Shown piece by piece: positions 35,853-44,603 of a DNA stretch of 64,000 bases. This DNA is from Candidatus Koribacter versatilis Ellin345 (lineage in GTDB: Bacteria; Acidobacteriota; Terriglobia; Terriglobales; Acidobacteriaceae), in the NCBI RefSeq assembly GCF_000014005.1, contig NC_008009.1, positions 930,001 through 994,000 of the forward strand, in the 5' to 3' direction. Both the position numbers and the translations under genes were made by a program. The notes beneath the pieces are model-generated. The model saw nothing but the letters and a program-made list of their open reading frames with translations. It made no database searches and was not told where the DNA came from. The stretch's first letter is position 1, and the number at the start of each line of letters is the position of its first letter.

Positions 35853-36743
35853 TTACAAAAGCGCTTCATTCAAGTTGCGGATGGCTTCGTCGATCTCTTG
35901 GGTGTTCTTAAAGCCGATTGTCGCGCAGTCTACTTCAGCGTTCCGGAAAGCGAATTTCATCGCTTTGAGCCGGTCATCATGACTTCGATCGAACTGACCG
36001 CCTCCGCAAAGCTTCATGCCGATCACCCCCAATCTTTCTTGCTTCAACTTCTGGATGTTCGCCACGACTTCGTTCACATTTGCTGGGTGGTTCGTGTCTT
36101 CAGAGGTGGGTCCATCCATACGCGCGCCGTTGTGGTTGATGCGGATAAGGCCGACTTCAAGCCAGCTTGTTCCAGGCATCTGCCGTAGCGCAGGCAGTCC
36201 ATGTACGGAGGCGCCATGGGAACGGACGATCGTTCTCCTCTGTGCCTCAAGGATGGCATCCTGCCAACGTTTCGTAGTCTCAGGCCAGTCGGGCGTACGC
36301 TGCCAGTGCAGCAGCATGATGTCGAAGTACTCAGTCTGAGAGGTGCGTCGCAGCTCATCGAACTTCGCTTGTGGGTCGGCGGCCTCGTGGAAGGTGCTCA
36401 CTTTGCTCATGAGCTGGTAGCTGTCGCGGGGCAGCCCTTTCAGGGCCAAACCAAGCATACCTGGAGTTACATAAGCCTCTGCTGTCTCAAAGAAGCGGAT
36501 GCCATGATCGTAAGCGTATCGGACTAGCCGTGTGAACTCCTGCTGCCCTAATGCCGCCTGCACTTCGCCATTGTTTGTACCCGTGCCGAAGGCCAGGCGG
36601 GTCACCTTTACTTTTGAGCGGCCCAGAACGACGGTGTCGGTAGCGGTGCGCGTGGCAGCTAACAACGGCACCACACCCGTACTCGCCAAGACGCCGGCTG
36701 CCAGACCGGTTTTCAGGAAAGTACGCCGTGTAGTGGACGTCAT
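35853..36743 (-). CDS. Tat-exported aldo/keto reductase
   Basis: This 296-residue protein starts with a twin-arginine signal (TRRTFLK, residues 5-11) and a hydrophobic helix, so it is probably exported folded. The AKR fold is shown by VVLGRSKVKVTRLAFGTG, then FFETAEAY with Tyr91, Lys114 (LMSKV) and His146 (MLLHW). These are the usual catalytic Tyr, Lys and His. The usual Asp of the tetrad is Glu86. Oddly, NAD(P)H-dependent enzymes are not expected outside the cytoplasm, so it may use a retained cofactor or the signal may be non-functional. The substrate is unknown. tRNA-Val lies upstream of its 3' end on the other strand. Confidence 0.85.
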   Translation of the reverse strand: MTSTTRRTFLKTGLAAGVLASTGVVPLLAATRTATDTVVLGRSKVKVTRLAFGTGTNNGEVQAALGQQEFTRLVRYAYDHGIRFFETAEAYVTPGMLGLALKGLPRDSYQLMSKVSTFHEAADPQAKFDELRRTSQTEYFDIMLLHWQRTPDWPETTKRWQDAILEAQRRTIVRSHGASVHGLPALRQMPGTSWLEVGLIRINHNGARMDGPTSEDTNHPANVNEVVANIQKLKQERLGVIGMKLCGGGQFDRSHDDRLKAMKFAFRNAEVDCATIGFKNTQEIDEAIRNLNEALL

Positions 36744-36980
36744 ATCGGCCTCCGCGAGTGATCACAGATGGTACACCCAAACCAGAGCACCGCACTCGGT
36801 GAGCTGACGCGTGTTCCGTCCATCCGCGACGGCATTTCGAGTGAAGCGAACTGAGATACGCGCCTGCTGAATGAAGCGAGGCGGTGGTCAGCGTGGCAAG
36901 CGCCTAATGGCCGATGGGCTCGTGGTCACGCTTCCACCGCCGAGCAGCTCAGAGATCGTCGTGATGACCGAACAGAAGCG

Positions 36981-37262
36981 CTACCTTTCGGCGTACCAAG
37001 CGGAGTGCGCAGACCACTGCCTGCAAGTGAGGCACTGGGGCTCGCTCCAATGTGTGAGGCAGGCGGGACAAACACCGCCCGTGTCGAAGGTGTTCCACAC
37101 GTGTTTGCAGGTGCAGCACCAGCGACTATGCTCCCGCGGCTTCCGTCTACACAGAGGGCAGCGAATATGCGGGCCGCATGTATCGGCGCCCCCCTCGTGA
37201 GTTGTCTCGGGGTCGAGGACCGATGTCGAAGCATCTCTTTCGCGATCAGGCACGGTGCTCAT
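36981..37262 (-). CDS. Small Cys-rich zinc-ribbon-like protein
   Basis: This 93-residue protein carries many paired cysteines: CGPHIRCPLC, RWCCTCKHVWNTFDTGGVCPAC and QCLTCRQWSAHSAWY. The CPLC, CCTC, CPAC and CLTC knuckles would bind two zinc ions. Its HxxWCxTCxHVWNTFDT segment looks like a conserved motif I associate with Acidobacteria. I set the start at the ATG at 37260-37262. An upstream in-frame ATG would lie inside the terminator of the neighbouring receptor gene and is unlikely. No nuclease, helicase or membrane motif is present. The function could be nucleic-acid binding or a protein adaptor. Confidence 0.62.
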   Translation of the reverse strand: MSTVPDRERDASTSVLDPETTHEGGADTCGPHIRCPLCRRKPREHSRWCCTCKHVWNTFDTGGVCPACLTHWSEPQCLTCRQWSAHSAWYAER

Positions 37263-37298
37263 TTTGCCACAGTTTTCGTGGCAATTTGGACCAAAGCA

Positions 37299-37323
37299 AA
37301 GGGCCGGCATAGTGCCGGCCCTT
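37299..37323 (-). terminator. Terminator of the TonB-dependent receptor gene
   Basis: A perfect 11-bp stem (AAGGGCCGGCA at 37299-37309 with TGCCGGCCCTT at 37313-37323) closes a three-base loop and is followed on the minus strand by TTTGCTTTGG. It is 20 bases after the receptor stop. Confidence 0.85.
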
Positions 37324-37342
37324 ATACTGCCGAGCGTTCTGG

Positions 37343-40300
37343 TTAGAACGTGAGGCGTACTCCGTATTCACTCCACAGCGAACGCGGAGTCGTGGTGCTG
37401 CTGGGGTTGATGAAGCCCGCCGGATGCATGAACGTGGAGGGCGAGGCGATGTTGCCGTTGAAGTTGTTTCCGTAGTTCGGGGCGTTGGTCAGGTTAAACG
37501 CCTGTGCGGTGATCTGCAGGTTGAAGCGCTCACCCAGCTTGAAGTTCTTCGCCAAGCGGAGGTCAAGCTCGAAGGTCGGCTTGCCACGAAGCGGATCGAA
37601 CTGCGCGAGGGTGCAATCGCCGTTGTAGAAGCACATCTGGAGGTTCTGCTGCGCTTCCGAGGTTGCATTGTCGTCGCCCGGATGAGCGGCAACGTACGAC
37701 GCGATGTAGTTCGTGCCGTAGAGGTAGTTATTCGTCTGTCCCTTGGGGACGATTACGGCGGTCGCCGTGCCGTTACCGGTGTTGAGCGTGTTGTAAGAGT
37801 TGGTCAGAGCGTACGGGCGCGCCGAGCCATATTGCAAAATCGGCGAAGCCTGGATGCCAAAGGGGAAATCAACCAAACCGCTGATGGTCACGTGGTGACG
37901 TTCATCGGAATAAGTCGGTCCCCAGTTGTATTTGGCAAACGGATCGGTTGCGAGGAACGGGTAGTTGCGGAAGGCATAGTTGCCGTTGGTGTTGTAACCG
38001 TCGGCCCAGGCCAGGGTGTAGTACGCGTTGAACATGAAGTGATGCGTCATGCGCTGGCGGTAGCCGAAGTTGATGCCGTCGTAGCGGGATCGGCCGATGG
38101 ACTGCTCATCGCGCACACTGTTCAAGCGCGGTTGGCCGGCAGCGGCAAAGGCATCGTCGAGAGGACGGAAGCAGCAAACACCACCGACCGGAACCTTCTG
38201 GTCGATATTCATGGTGCGGTTTTCATGCAGGTTTTGGACGTGCGTGAACTCCGTCTCGAACACCGAGTTGGAGGTTACTCCCCAAGAGTAGCCGAAGTTA
38301 AATTCCTCCGACACCGGGTTCTGGTAGTTAGGATCGACCAATCGCCCGGTGCTGCCTACAGTGAGGTCAGCAGACGGCGGGGCAATTGTGGGCATCGGGC
38401 TGATTCCATACTGCCATTGTCCGAGAGGAATTCCGGTGCCTGGAACGACATCGTTCACCGGATCGCTCAAACTGAACAGGGTCTGGAAGATCGTCGAGTT
38501 GGCCTGCTGTTCCATGAACAACGGAATGTTCTGGAAGGAGTTGCCGTAGTAGAGACCGAAGCCGCCGCGCAGGACGTGCGTGCCGGAACCGGTGAGGTCA
38601 TAGGCGAAGCCAACACGCGGGCTGAAGTCCTTGTTGCTGGCGTGCGGGAGGCTCGCGACATACGGATTGGTGATCGGGCTGTTGATCGCCACCAATTCCT
38701 GGTAGGTACGGCTGTTCGTGATGTCGGACTGACCGTAGGTGTTGAAGTCCTTGTCCCAACGGATGCCGAGGTTCAAGTTCAATCGCGGCGTGACCTTCCA
38801 ATCATCCTGGAAGTAGAAGCCGAGCTGCTTGGTCGGCACGATGAACTGCGGATCGCCGTTGGCGATGGTCATGCCGGTGACAGCGCCCTTGGTGGCGAAC
38901 TGTTGCGGATAATATCCCGGACCGCACTTGTTGACGTCGTCGGTAGCGGCGGCCAAAATGCAGCTCGGGTCGGCGCCGAAATCGATTTCGAGAGTTGAGC
39001 TGTACTCGAAGAAGCCGCCCTCCACTGGATTCCAGATGTAGTCCACGCCACCTTTGAAGGTGTGCTTTCCGTGGGTCCAGCTGATGTCGTCCTTAAACTG
39101 GAACTTGCGCTGGAACGACTGCTGCGGAACGTTGGTGTTGGTGCCGAACGAAGCGTTCGGGAACGTGACCAGCGGCGCGCTGATGTCGCTGTCGATCAGG
39201 TTGTTCCAGTACTGCCACCCGAACGTGAACTGGTTGATCAGGTGCGACGTTAGCAAGGTATTCCAAGTCAAGTTGGCCAACTGCAGATGGTTCTTGGTGA
39301 AGTTACCGTTGGTCAGGTCGCCGGTACCGTCCGACTGATCGTTCAGGCTGTCGTTCACCTGCGAGTTGTAGGAAAGGTACGCGGAGTTCTTGCTGTTGAC
39401 GTTCCAGTCGAGACGGCCGCTATAGCGAGTTTCGTTGAACGGACGCGGAATGACTGCTGACGGCTGAGCTGCGAGTCCAGCACCCGCCGCGAGGGAGAGT
39501 TCGTCGAACGAAGTGCCGCTCTCGCTGAGGCCCTGGCGTTCACGCTCATGTTCGAGTGCGAAGAAGCCGAAGAGCTTGTCCTTGATAATCGGGCCGCCGA
39601 AGGAGCCGCCGAACTGCTGACGGCTGTAGTCGGGGTGTGAGTGGAAGGCGCCACCGGTGCCATCCGGAACCATTTCGTCGGCGTCGAGGGCCGAGGTACG
39701 GAAGAAGCCGAAGGCGGAGCCGTGGTACATGTTGGTACCCGACTTGGTGATCATGTTGATGGCGGCGCCCTGCGAACGGCCGTTTTCAGCCGAGAAACGC
39801 TGGGTGCTGATCTGGAATTCCTGCACGGCTTCGAGCGGAAGCTGCATGACCGGTCCGCCAACCGTGTTGTCCTTGTTATCCACGCCGTTGACAGTCACGT
39901 TGACGTTACGGCCATCGGCGCCGTTCACGGAGAGAATCGCGTAACGGTTCTTGGTGGGATCGTAGGAGTCCGCGGCTTTCACGCCCGGAGCGAGGTAGGC
40001 GAGGTTGGCAACGTCACGTCCGACAAGCGGCATTTCCTGCACTTCGCTGGGCGTGATCTGCGTGCTTACGGAGGTCTTGGCGACATCCACGAGCGGCGCG
40101 GCTTCGGTCACTTCCACCACTTCGCTGGCGGAGCCTGGATTCAAGACACCGTTGATGGTCGAAGTTTGTCCGACCAGAAGCTCTACGTTTTCGGAAAGGC
40201 TTGCAAATCCGGACTTGGTGATCTTGATGCTGTATTGACCGGCAGACAACAGGTCGAAGCGGTACGCGCCGTTGCTGTCGGTGTTGGAAGTACGCGTTTG

Positions 40301-40468
40301 TCCGGTCGCTTTGCTCGTGATGGTGACTTGTGCGCCGGCGATGACCGCGGACGTCTTGTCATACACGGTGCCGGCGACATTCGCGCTAGCGGTCGCCTGG
40401 GCGAATAACATATGTGTCGCGCATAGCAGGAGCGCTAAGCTCAACACATAACGGATATATCTCCTCAT
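37343..40468 (-). CDS. Oar-like TonB-dependent receptor, first of two
   Basis: This protein of 1041 residues has a signal peptide (residues 1-25 or so, ending MLFAQ). A carboxypeptidase-regulatory-like domain (about 28-105) shows GTVYDKTSAVIAGAQVTI, GAYRFDLLSAGQYSI and VELLVGQT. The plug (about 115-300) contains LPLVGRDVANL and GAAINMITKSGTN. A long outer-membrane beta-barrel follows and ends with VRLTF. Acidobacterial genomes carry many such receptors for uptake of plant or microbial polymers or their breakdown products. The start is set by the GGAGGG site three bases before the ATG at 40468. A 73-residue in-frame extension is rejected. A TonB box is not obvious. The substrate is unknown. 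Confidence 0.92.
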   Translation of the reverse strand: MRRYIRYVLSLALLLCATHMLFAQATASANVAGTVYDKTSAVIAGAQVTITSKATGQTRTSNTDSNGAYRFDLLSAGQYSIKITKSGFASLSENVELLVGQTSTINGVLNPGSASEVVEVTEAAPLVDVAKTSVSTQITPSEVQEMPLVGRDVANLAYLAPGVKAADSYDPTKNRYAILSVNGADGRNVNVTVNGVDNKDNTVGGPVMQLPLEAVQEFQISTQRFSAENGRSQGAAINMITKSGTNMYHGSAFGFFRTSALDADEMVPDGTGGAFHSHPDYSRQQFGGSFGGPIIKDKLFGFFALEHERERQGLSESGTSFDELSLAAGAGLAAQPSAVIPRPFNETRYSGRLDWNVNSKNSAYLSYNSQVNDSLNDQSDGTGDLTNGNFTKNHLQLANLTWNTLLTSHLINQFTFGWQYWNNLIDSDISAPLVTFPNASFGTNTNVPQQSFQRKFQFKDDISWTHGKHTFKGGVDYIWNPVEGGFFEYSSTLEIDFGADPSCILAAATDDVNKCGPGYYPQQFATKGAVTGMTIANGDPQFIVPTKQLGFYFQDDWKVTPRLNLNLGIRWDKDFNTYGQSDITNSRTYQELVAINSPITNPYVASLPHASNKDFSPRVGFAYDLTGSGTHVLRGGFGLYYGNSFQNIPLFMEQQANSTIFQTLFSLSDPVNDVVPGTGIPLGQWQYGISPMPTIAPPSADLTVGSTGRLVDPNYQNPVSEEFNFGYSWGVTSNSVFETEFTHVQNLHENRTMNIDQKVPVGGVCCFRPLDDAFAAAGQPRLNSVRDEQSIGRSRYDGINFGYRQRMTHHFMFNAYYTLAWADGYNTNGNYAFRNYPFLATDPFAKYNWGPTYSDERHHVTISGLVDFPFGIQASPILQYGSARPYALTNSYNTLNTGNGTATAVIVPKGQTNNYLYGTNYIASYVAAHPGDDNATSEAQQNLQMCFYNGDCTLAQFDPLRGKPTFELDLRLAKNFKLGERFNLQITAQAFNLTNAPNYGNNFNGNIASPSTFMHPAGFINPSSTTTPRSLWSEYGVRLTF

Positions 40469-40498
40469 TTTCCCTCCAAGGATGTCTCTGCAGTAGCC

Positions 40499-40529
40499 GT
40501 TGCACGTACGATCTGCAACGTTTGTTGCA
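40499..40529. promoter_or_regulatory. Three GTTGCA/TGCAAC motifs in front of the first receptor
   Basis: GTTGCA (40499-40504), TGCAAC (40514-40519) and GTTGCA (40524-40529) lie 10-15 bases apart, just upstream of the ATG at 40468. Similar hexamers cluster in front of the sigma-54-type promoter near 16.3 kb. A shared regulator is possible but untested. The remainder of the 344-base gap (40469-40812) shows only this and a terminator. Confidence 0.35.
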
Positions 40530-40765
40530 GTTTCGATCGAGCGATAGGACTTCTCGACAGGCTGCGCCCTACGCGGGCATAGCCAAAAATAGGATTCTTT
40601 GTTAGCGGAAGAGCGAGCGGTAACCCCAACCCAAATTCCATCAATCCAGCGCAGACCCAATATGCGCTTTCGTGTCTCTGCGAACACTTTGGTGGTTGTG
40701 GCTTTTTACACCACGAAACAGGCGTTTCACAAGCAGAAAGTTGCGTTCTGTCCCATTCAAAAGAA

Positions 40766-40789
40766 GAGGGCACCTTGGGAGGTGCCCTC
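40766..40789 (-). terminator. Terminator of the second receptor gene
   Basis: GAGGGCACC (40766-40774) pairs with GGTGCCCTC (40781-40789) around a six-base loop. On the minus strand it is followed by TTCTTTTGAAT. It lies 24 bases after the stop of the receptor ending at 40813. Confidence 0.8.
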
Positions 40790-40812
40790 GAGTAAGCCAG
40801 GTTTCGCTGACC

Positions 40813-43800
40813 CTAGAACTCGAAACGGAAGCCGAACTGCTGACGGAACGGGCCCGTAAAGGCCGGACCGCCCTGGCCACCGCAGTATCCCTGCGGCGTT
40901 CCAAAGTTGGACTGGCTGGCGTTATTGAAGTAGTAGTTACAGAAGTTGTTTACGTTGCCGATGTTGTAGAACTCCCAAATCAACTGCAACGTCATGTGTT
41001 CGTTGAACTTGAATGCTTTAGCGACGCGCGTATCAATCTGGAAGAACGGGTCGCCACGCAGGGTGTCCGGCTTGAGCATGGTGCAACCCTTAGTGAAGAT
41101 CGGATTGCCCGGAGTGCTACCGACGCAAGCGCGGTCAATCGTGGAACGTCCGTCGCCGTTAATGTCCGAACCAGCGATGAAATCATACGGGCGTGCCGAT
41201 GCGGCCTGAACCAGTGGTGCAACTTCGAATCCCCACGGCAGTTGGAAGACGCCGCTCAACGTGAAGCGATGGCGCTCGTCAAAGCTGCTGTAGTTGAATT
41301 CGTTGGAAGCGAACTGCTGCTCCGGAGTGACATTGACGCCGCTGCCGCTATAGGACGACGTCGGGCGTCCACCCCACGACCGCGCCCAGGAGAGAACGTA
41401 GCTCGCCTGGAATTGGAAGTGGTGGCTCATCCGCTTCCGTAATTGGAAGTTGATGCCGTCATACAGAGAGCGGTTCGAGGTTGAGTAATCGTAGATAGCG
41501 CCCAATCGCCCGATGCCAAGGTTCTGGCCGGCGATCTGGCTGTCTGGTGCTTCCGAGAAGGCCGCGTCCATCAACCGAGTTCCCGCGCCGTTCACGCAGG
41601 TTGGGTTGGTAGGATCGCCGCCGTACGCCGGATCACAGGTCGATCCGATCTTCGGGTTCATGTTCAGAACGCGTGGTTCATGGGTGCCGAGCACGTGGTA
41701 GTAATCCGCGCCGAACGCGTAGTCGTTGCCGAACTGGCGTTCGCCGCCGATGGACATCTGCTGCGACCACGGGTCCGTCAAACGCGGGTCCTGCATACGG
41801 CCAACGGCGCCGGGTGCGAGGTCCGTAGTCGCCGCTTGCGGAGCCGGAAGCGGATCGATGCCAAAGCGGAAGTTGCAAAGGTCGGTTGGATCGGCAGTGC
41901 CGCCTGCAGGGCAAGACCCCGGGGCTTGGCTCGGGAAGTAGTCGATGATCGTGTTGTAAATGGTTGGATTGGTTTCCTGAACCGCGAAGAGCGTCAGGTT
42001 CTGGAAGATGGTGTCGCGTGCGATGCCATAGCCGCCGCGGATGACGCTCTTGCCCGAACCGGTGGGATCCCAGGAGAAACCAATACGAGGCTGGAATTCC
42101 TTCCAGTCGGCGGTGTTCTTGCTAGCCAGACTGGTATTGCCGGCGAGGTAGTCCGCCCTTTGAACGCCTGCTTGTGCCGCTGGATCAGACAGGTTCGCGG
42201 CGAGTACGTCGCGCAGGACTCGGACAGTGCGGTTCGTGCTGCTAAAGTTGTTCGTGAGCTGCGGGATGAGGAACAGCGGGTTCGCGTCCCAGCGCACGCC
42301 GGCGTTCAGCGTGAAGCGGTTGGTGACCTTCCAATCATCCTGGAAGTAGAACGCTAACTGGTGCGATGGAGGCTGTGCGGTCGAACCGGAGCCGCCGTTG
42401 TAGGTGAGTTCACCGACGGCGCCGCGGGTTGAGAAGCCGTCCGGATACGCCGCAGGGTTCGCCAGGATCGTCTTCGGATCATCCTGGAAGATGACTTGGT
42501 AGCCGTTGGCGCCGAAGTAGAAGAATCCGCCCATTACGTCCACGTAATCCCAGTTCACGCCCATCTTCATATTGTGGTTGCGATGCACCCACGTGAAGTC
42601 GTCGCGGAACTGGTATTTGCGAATCAGGGTTTCTTGGGGAACGTTGACGTTGTTGCCGACTTCCGGCACGCCACCGCCGCATCCGCCGCCGATACCGAAG
42701 CAGATTTCTGGATTGGTTGCAGTCCCTCCTCCCGCCACGTCGTAGGTGAAGGTGCGACCCGGCGCCGGAAGGATGTCATTGGTGAAGTCCTGGAGGTGGA
42801 AGTTGAACGAATTCACCTTGGTCGGCGAGATCGTGTAGTTGTGCTGCGCTACAAAGTCATGAAAACTGTTGCTGTCAGAAGTGGATTGGCTGGCGTCAGC
42901 CACGAACGGAAATCCAAGCTGATCGTTGGGGTTCGTCCATTTTTCCCACGCATAGCGATAGAACATGTTCTGACGATCGCTGATGCGATGGTCCACCTTC
43001 GCTGTCAGCTGCTGGTCGAGGTACGAGTAGTCGAGCTTCCTGATGGGAACCGCATAGTCCGGGAATGCAGCCGCGAACAGGGTGAGATTGTCGAATGCAG
43101 AAGGATCGACGCCAATGTCCTGGGGTTCGCGCTTCTGCTCGTATGCGCCGAAGAAAAACAGCTTGTCCTTGATGATTGGACCGCCGGCAGAACCACCAAA
43201 CTGGTAGCGATGGAATTTGTTTTTCGGGTTTCCGGCGATTTCATTGAAGTAGCTGTTGCTGTTCAGACCGCTGTTTTGGAACAGGCTGAACGCCGTCCCG
43301 TGGAAAGCGTTGGTACCGCTCTTGCTGATCACGTTCACTACAGCAGCCGCTGCGCGGCCGGATTCCGCCGTATAACGGTCGGTCGTCACCTGGAATTCCT
43401 GGATGCCTTCCATGGTGAAGTTCTGGACGATGCCGCCGATGACGACGTCCTTGTTGTCGCCGCCATCCACGTTGTAGTCAATGGAGCGGCCGTCGCTGCC
43501 GTTCACGCTCACGTTGCCGGAGCGGGTCTTGGTCGGATCGAAGGCTTCTGCAGGACGCACGCCGGGGACGGTTGCCATCAAACCCGCGAAGTTGCGGTCC
43601 ACGATTGGCAGTTCCTTCACTTCCAACGGCGATACTGAGCCGCCGATATCGGAACGCGTCGATTCGATAAGCGGCGCTTCCTCGGTGACGGTGATGGTCT
43701 CATTGGCGCCGCCCGTTTTGAGGGTGAAGTTCAGCGTCAAGGCCTGGCCGACGAGCAGCGGAACGCGCTCATTCACGGTCTTGGCAAAACCAGGGGCTTC

Positions 43801-44040
43801 CGTGGTGATGGTGTACGTTCCAGGGGGAAGGTCATTTATGGTGTACCCGCCGGTGGTGCTTGACTTGGTGGAGCGGGTCAGTCCGTTATCGACGTTCTTT
43901 GCGGTAACGGTCGCATTGGGAACGACTGCACTGCTGGAATCTACGAGGGTGCCGTTGATTTGTCCGGTAGTTTGCTGGCCGAAAGCGATCGAAGAGATCA
44001 CCAGCAGGATGAGGAAGGTGAAGAGAACAGCTCGCTTCAT
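40813..44040 (-). CDS. Oar-like TonB-dependent receptor, second of two
   Basis: This 1075-residue receptor shares the same architecture and is clearly homologous to the neighbour. It has a signal peptide (residues 1-22), a regulatory domain (about 24-110; GTLVDSSSAVVPNATVTA, GGYTINDLPPGTYTI), a plug with LPIVDRNFAGLMATVPGVRP and FHGTAFSLFQNSG, and a barrel of about 750 residues ending FGFRFEF. The ATG at 44038-44040 has GGAGG six bases upstream. It lies upstream of the first receptor on the same strand, but each has its own terminator and probably its own promoter. A tandem duplication with later divergence is likely. Substrates are unknown. Confidence 0.92.
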   Translation of the reverse strand: MKRAVLFTFLILLVISSIAFGQQTTGQINGTLVDSSSAVVPNATVTAKNVDNGLTRSTKSSTTGGYTINDLPPGTYTITTEAPGFAKTVNERVPLLVGQALTLNFTLKTGGANETITVTEEAPLIESTRSDIGGSVSPLEVKELPIVDRNFAGLMATVPGVRPAEAFDPTKTRSGNVSVNGSDGRSIDYNVDGGDNKDVVIGGIVQNFTMEGIQEFQVTTDRYTAESGRAAAAVVNVISKSGTNAFHGTAFSLFQNSGLNSNSYFNEIAGNPKNKFHRYQFGGSAGGPIIKDKLFFFGAYEQKREPQDIGVDPSAFDNLTLFAAAFPDYAVPIRKLDYSYLDQQLTAKVDHRISDRQNMFYRYAWEKWTNPNDQLGFPFVADASQSTSDSNSFHDFVAQHNYTISPTKVNSFNFHLQDFTNDILPAPGRTFTYDVAGGGTATNPEICFGIGGGCGGGVPEVGNNVNVPQETLIRKYQFRDDFTWVHRNHNMKMGVNWDYVDVMGGFFYFGANGYQVIFQDDPKTILANPAAYPDGFSTRGAVGELTYNGGSGSTAQPPSHQLAFYFQDDWKVTNRFTLNAGVRWDANPLFLIPQLTNNFSSTNRTVRVLRDVLAANLSDPAAQAGVQRADYLAGNTSLASKNTADWKEFQPRIGFSWDPTGSGKSVIRGGYGIARDTIFQNLTLFAVQETNPTIYNTIIDYFPSQAPGSCPAGGTADPTDLCNFRFGIDPLPAPQAATTDLAPGAVGRMQDPRLTDPWSQQMSIGGERQFGNDYAFGADYYHVLGTHEPRVLNMNPKIGSTCDPAYGGDPTNPTCVNGAGTRLMDAAFSEAPDSQIAGQNLGIGRLGAIYDYSTSNRSLYDGINFQLRKRMSHHFQFQASYVLSWARSWGGRPTSSYSGSGVNVTPEQQFASNEFNYSSFDERHRFTLSGVFQLPWGFEVAPLVQAASARPYDFIAGSDINGDGRSTIDRACVGSTPGNPIFTKGCTMLKPDTLRGDPFFQIDTRVAKAFKFNEHMTLQLIWEFYNIGNVNNFCNYYFNNASQSNFGTPQGYCGGQGGPAFTGPFRQQFGFRFEF

Positions 44041-44603
44041 GCTTTGCCTCCACTTTTGATTGAAAACGGGGCCCGATACAGGGAAACGCCAGCGTCGCCT
44101 GCGCCAACACTGGGGGATGAGCGGCAATTCAGCATTTTTGTGTCCAAATTGAACTTGCTGCGTTTACAATCAGTTACAAATTTTCACAACCCTTTCATCC
44201 CAGAATCGAGACGGTTTTCGACCGGGATGTCCATAAATCCATAGGGACGGATTGTGTGGGAGCAGGGCTGCGGGTTGCAACTACTGCGCAGCTTTGGCAT
44301 CCAATGGGTCGGAAGGCGTTTAGCGGCGGGCATTATCAGTGGGTGTTTACCGGGTGTGTGCCGCACGACTGACTTTCCCGCTTGCGTTTCAACAGCAAGT
44401 GCGGGTAGTATCGAAAAGTCCTCCAAATAAGCCGCACTTCCCGTGCTGGCATTCCGGTACGAAACGGGTTCCAAACGTACTGGGCAATTTGACGAGAACT
44501 TTCCAGCCGAAGCCTGAAGTTAGCCAGTTCGCATAAGTGCGTTCCAGGTACGGCCGCAGAGTACGTGGGTTTACCAAGAAGCAACGCAGGACAAGAGAGA
44601 CAT
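44041..44603. other. 563-base intergenic region between divergent genes
   Basis: Only promoters for the second receptor (minus strand) and the RG-rich gene (plus strand) are expected here. I see a GTTACAAATTTTCACAAC-type AT-rich block at about 44170-44190. Open frames in this stretch are short, overlap on both strands and lack coding signatures. No RNA gene is recognised. Confidence 0.5.

Noticed and set aside
37263-37310. Upstream start for the Cys-rich protein
   Set aside because: It lies within the terminator hairpin of the neighbouring receptor gene and would require transcription from inside it.
37424-38998. Long plus-strand frame opposite the first TonB-dependent receptor
   Set aside because: Shadow of the receptor gene; no known domain and no ribosome binding site.
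42496-43638. Plus-strand frame of 380 codons opposite the second receptor
   Set aside because: Antisense artefact of GC-rich coding; the receptor on the other strand has full domain evidence.
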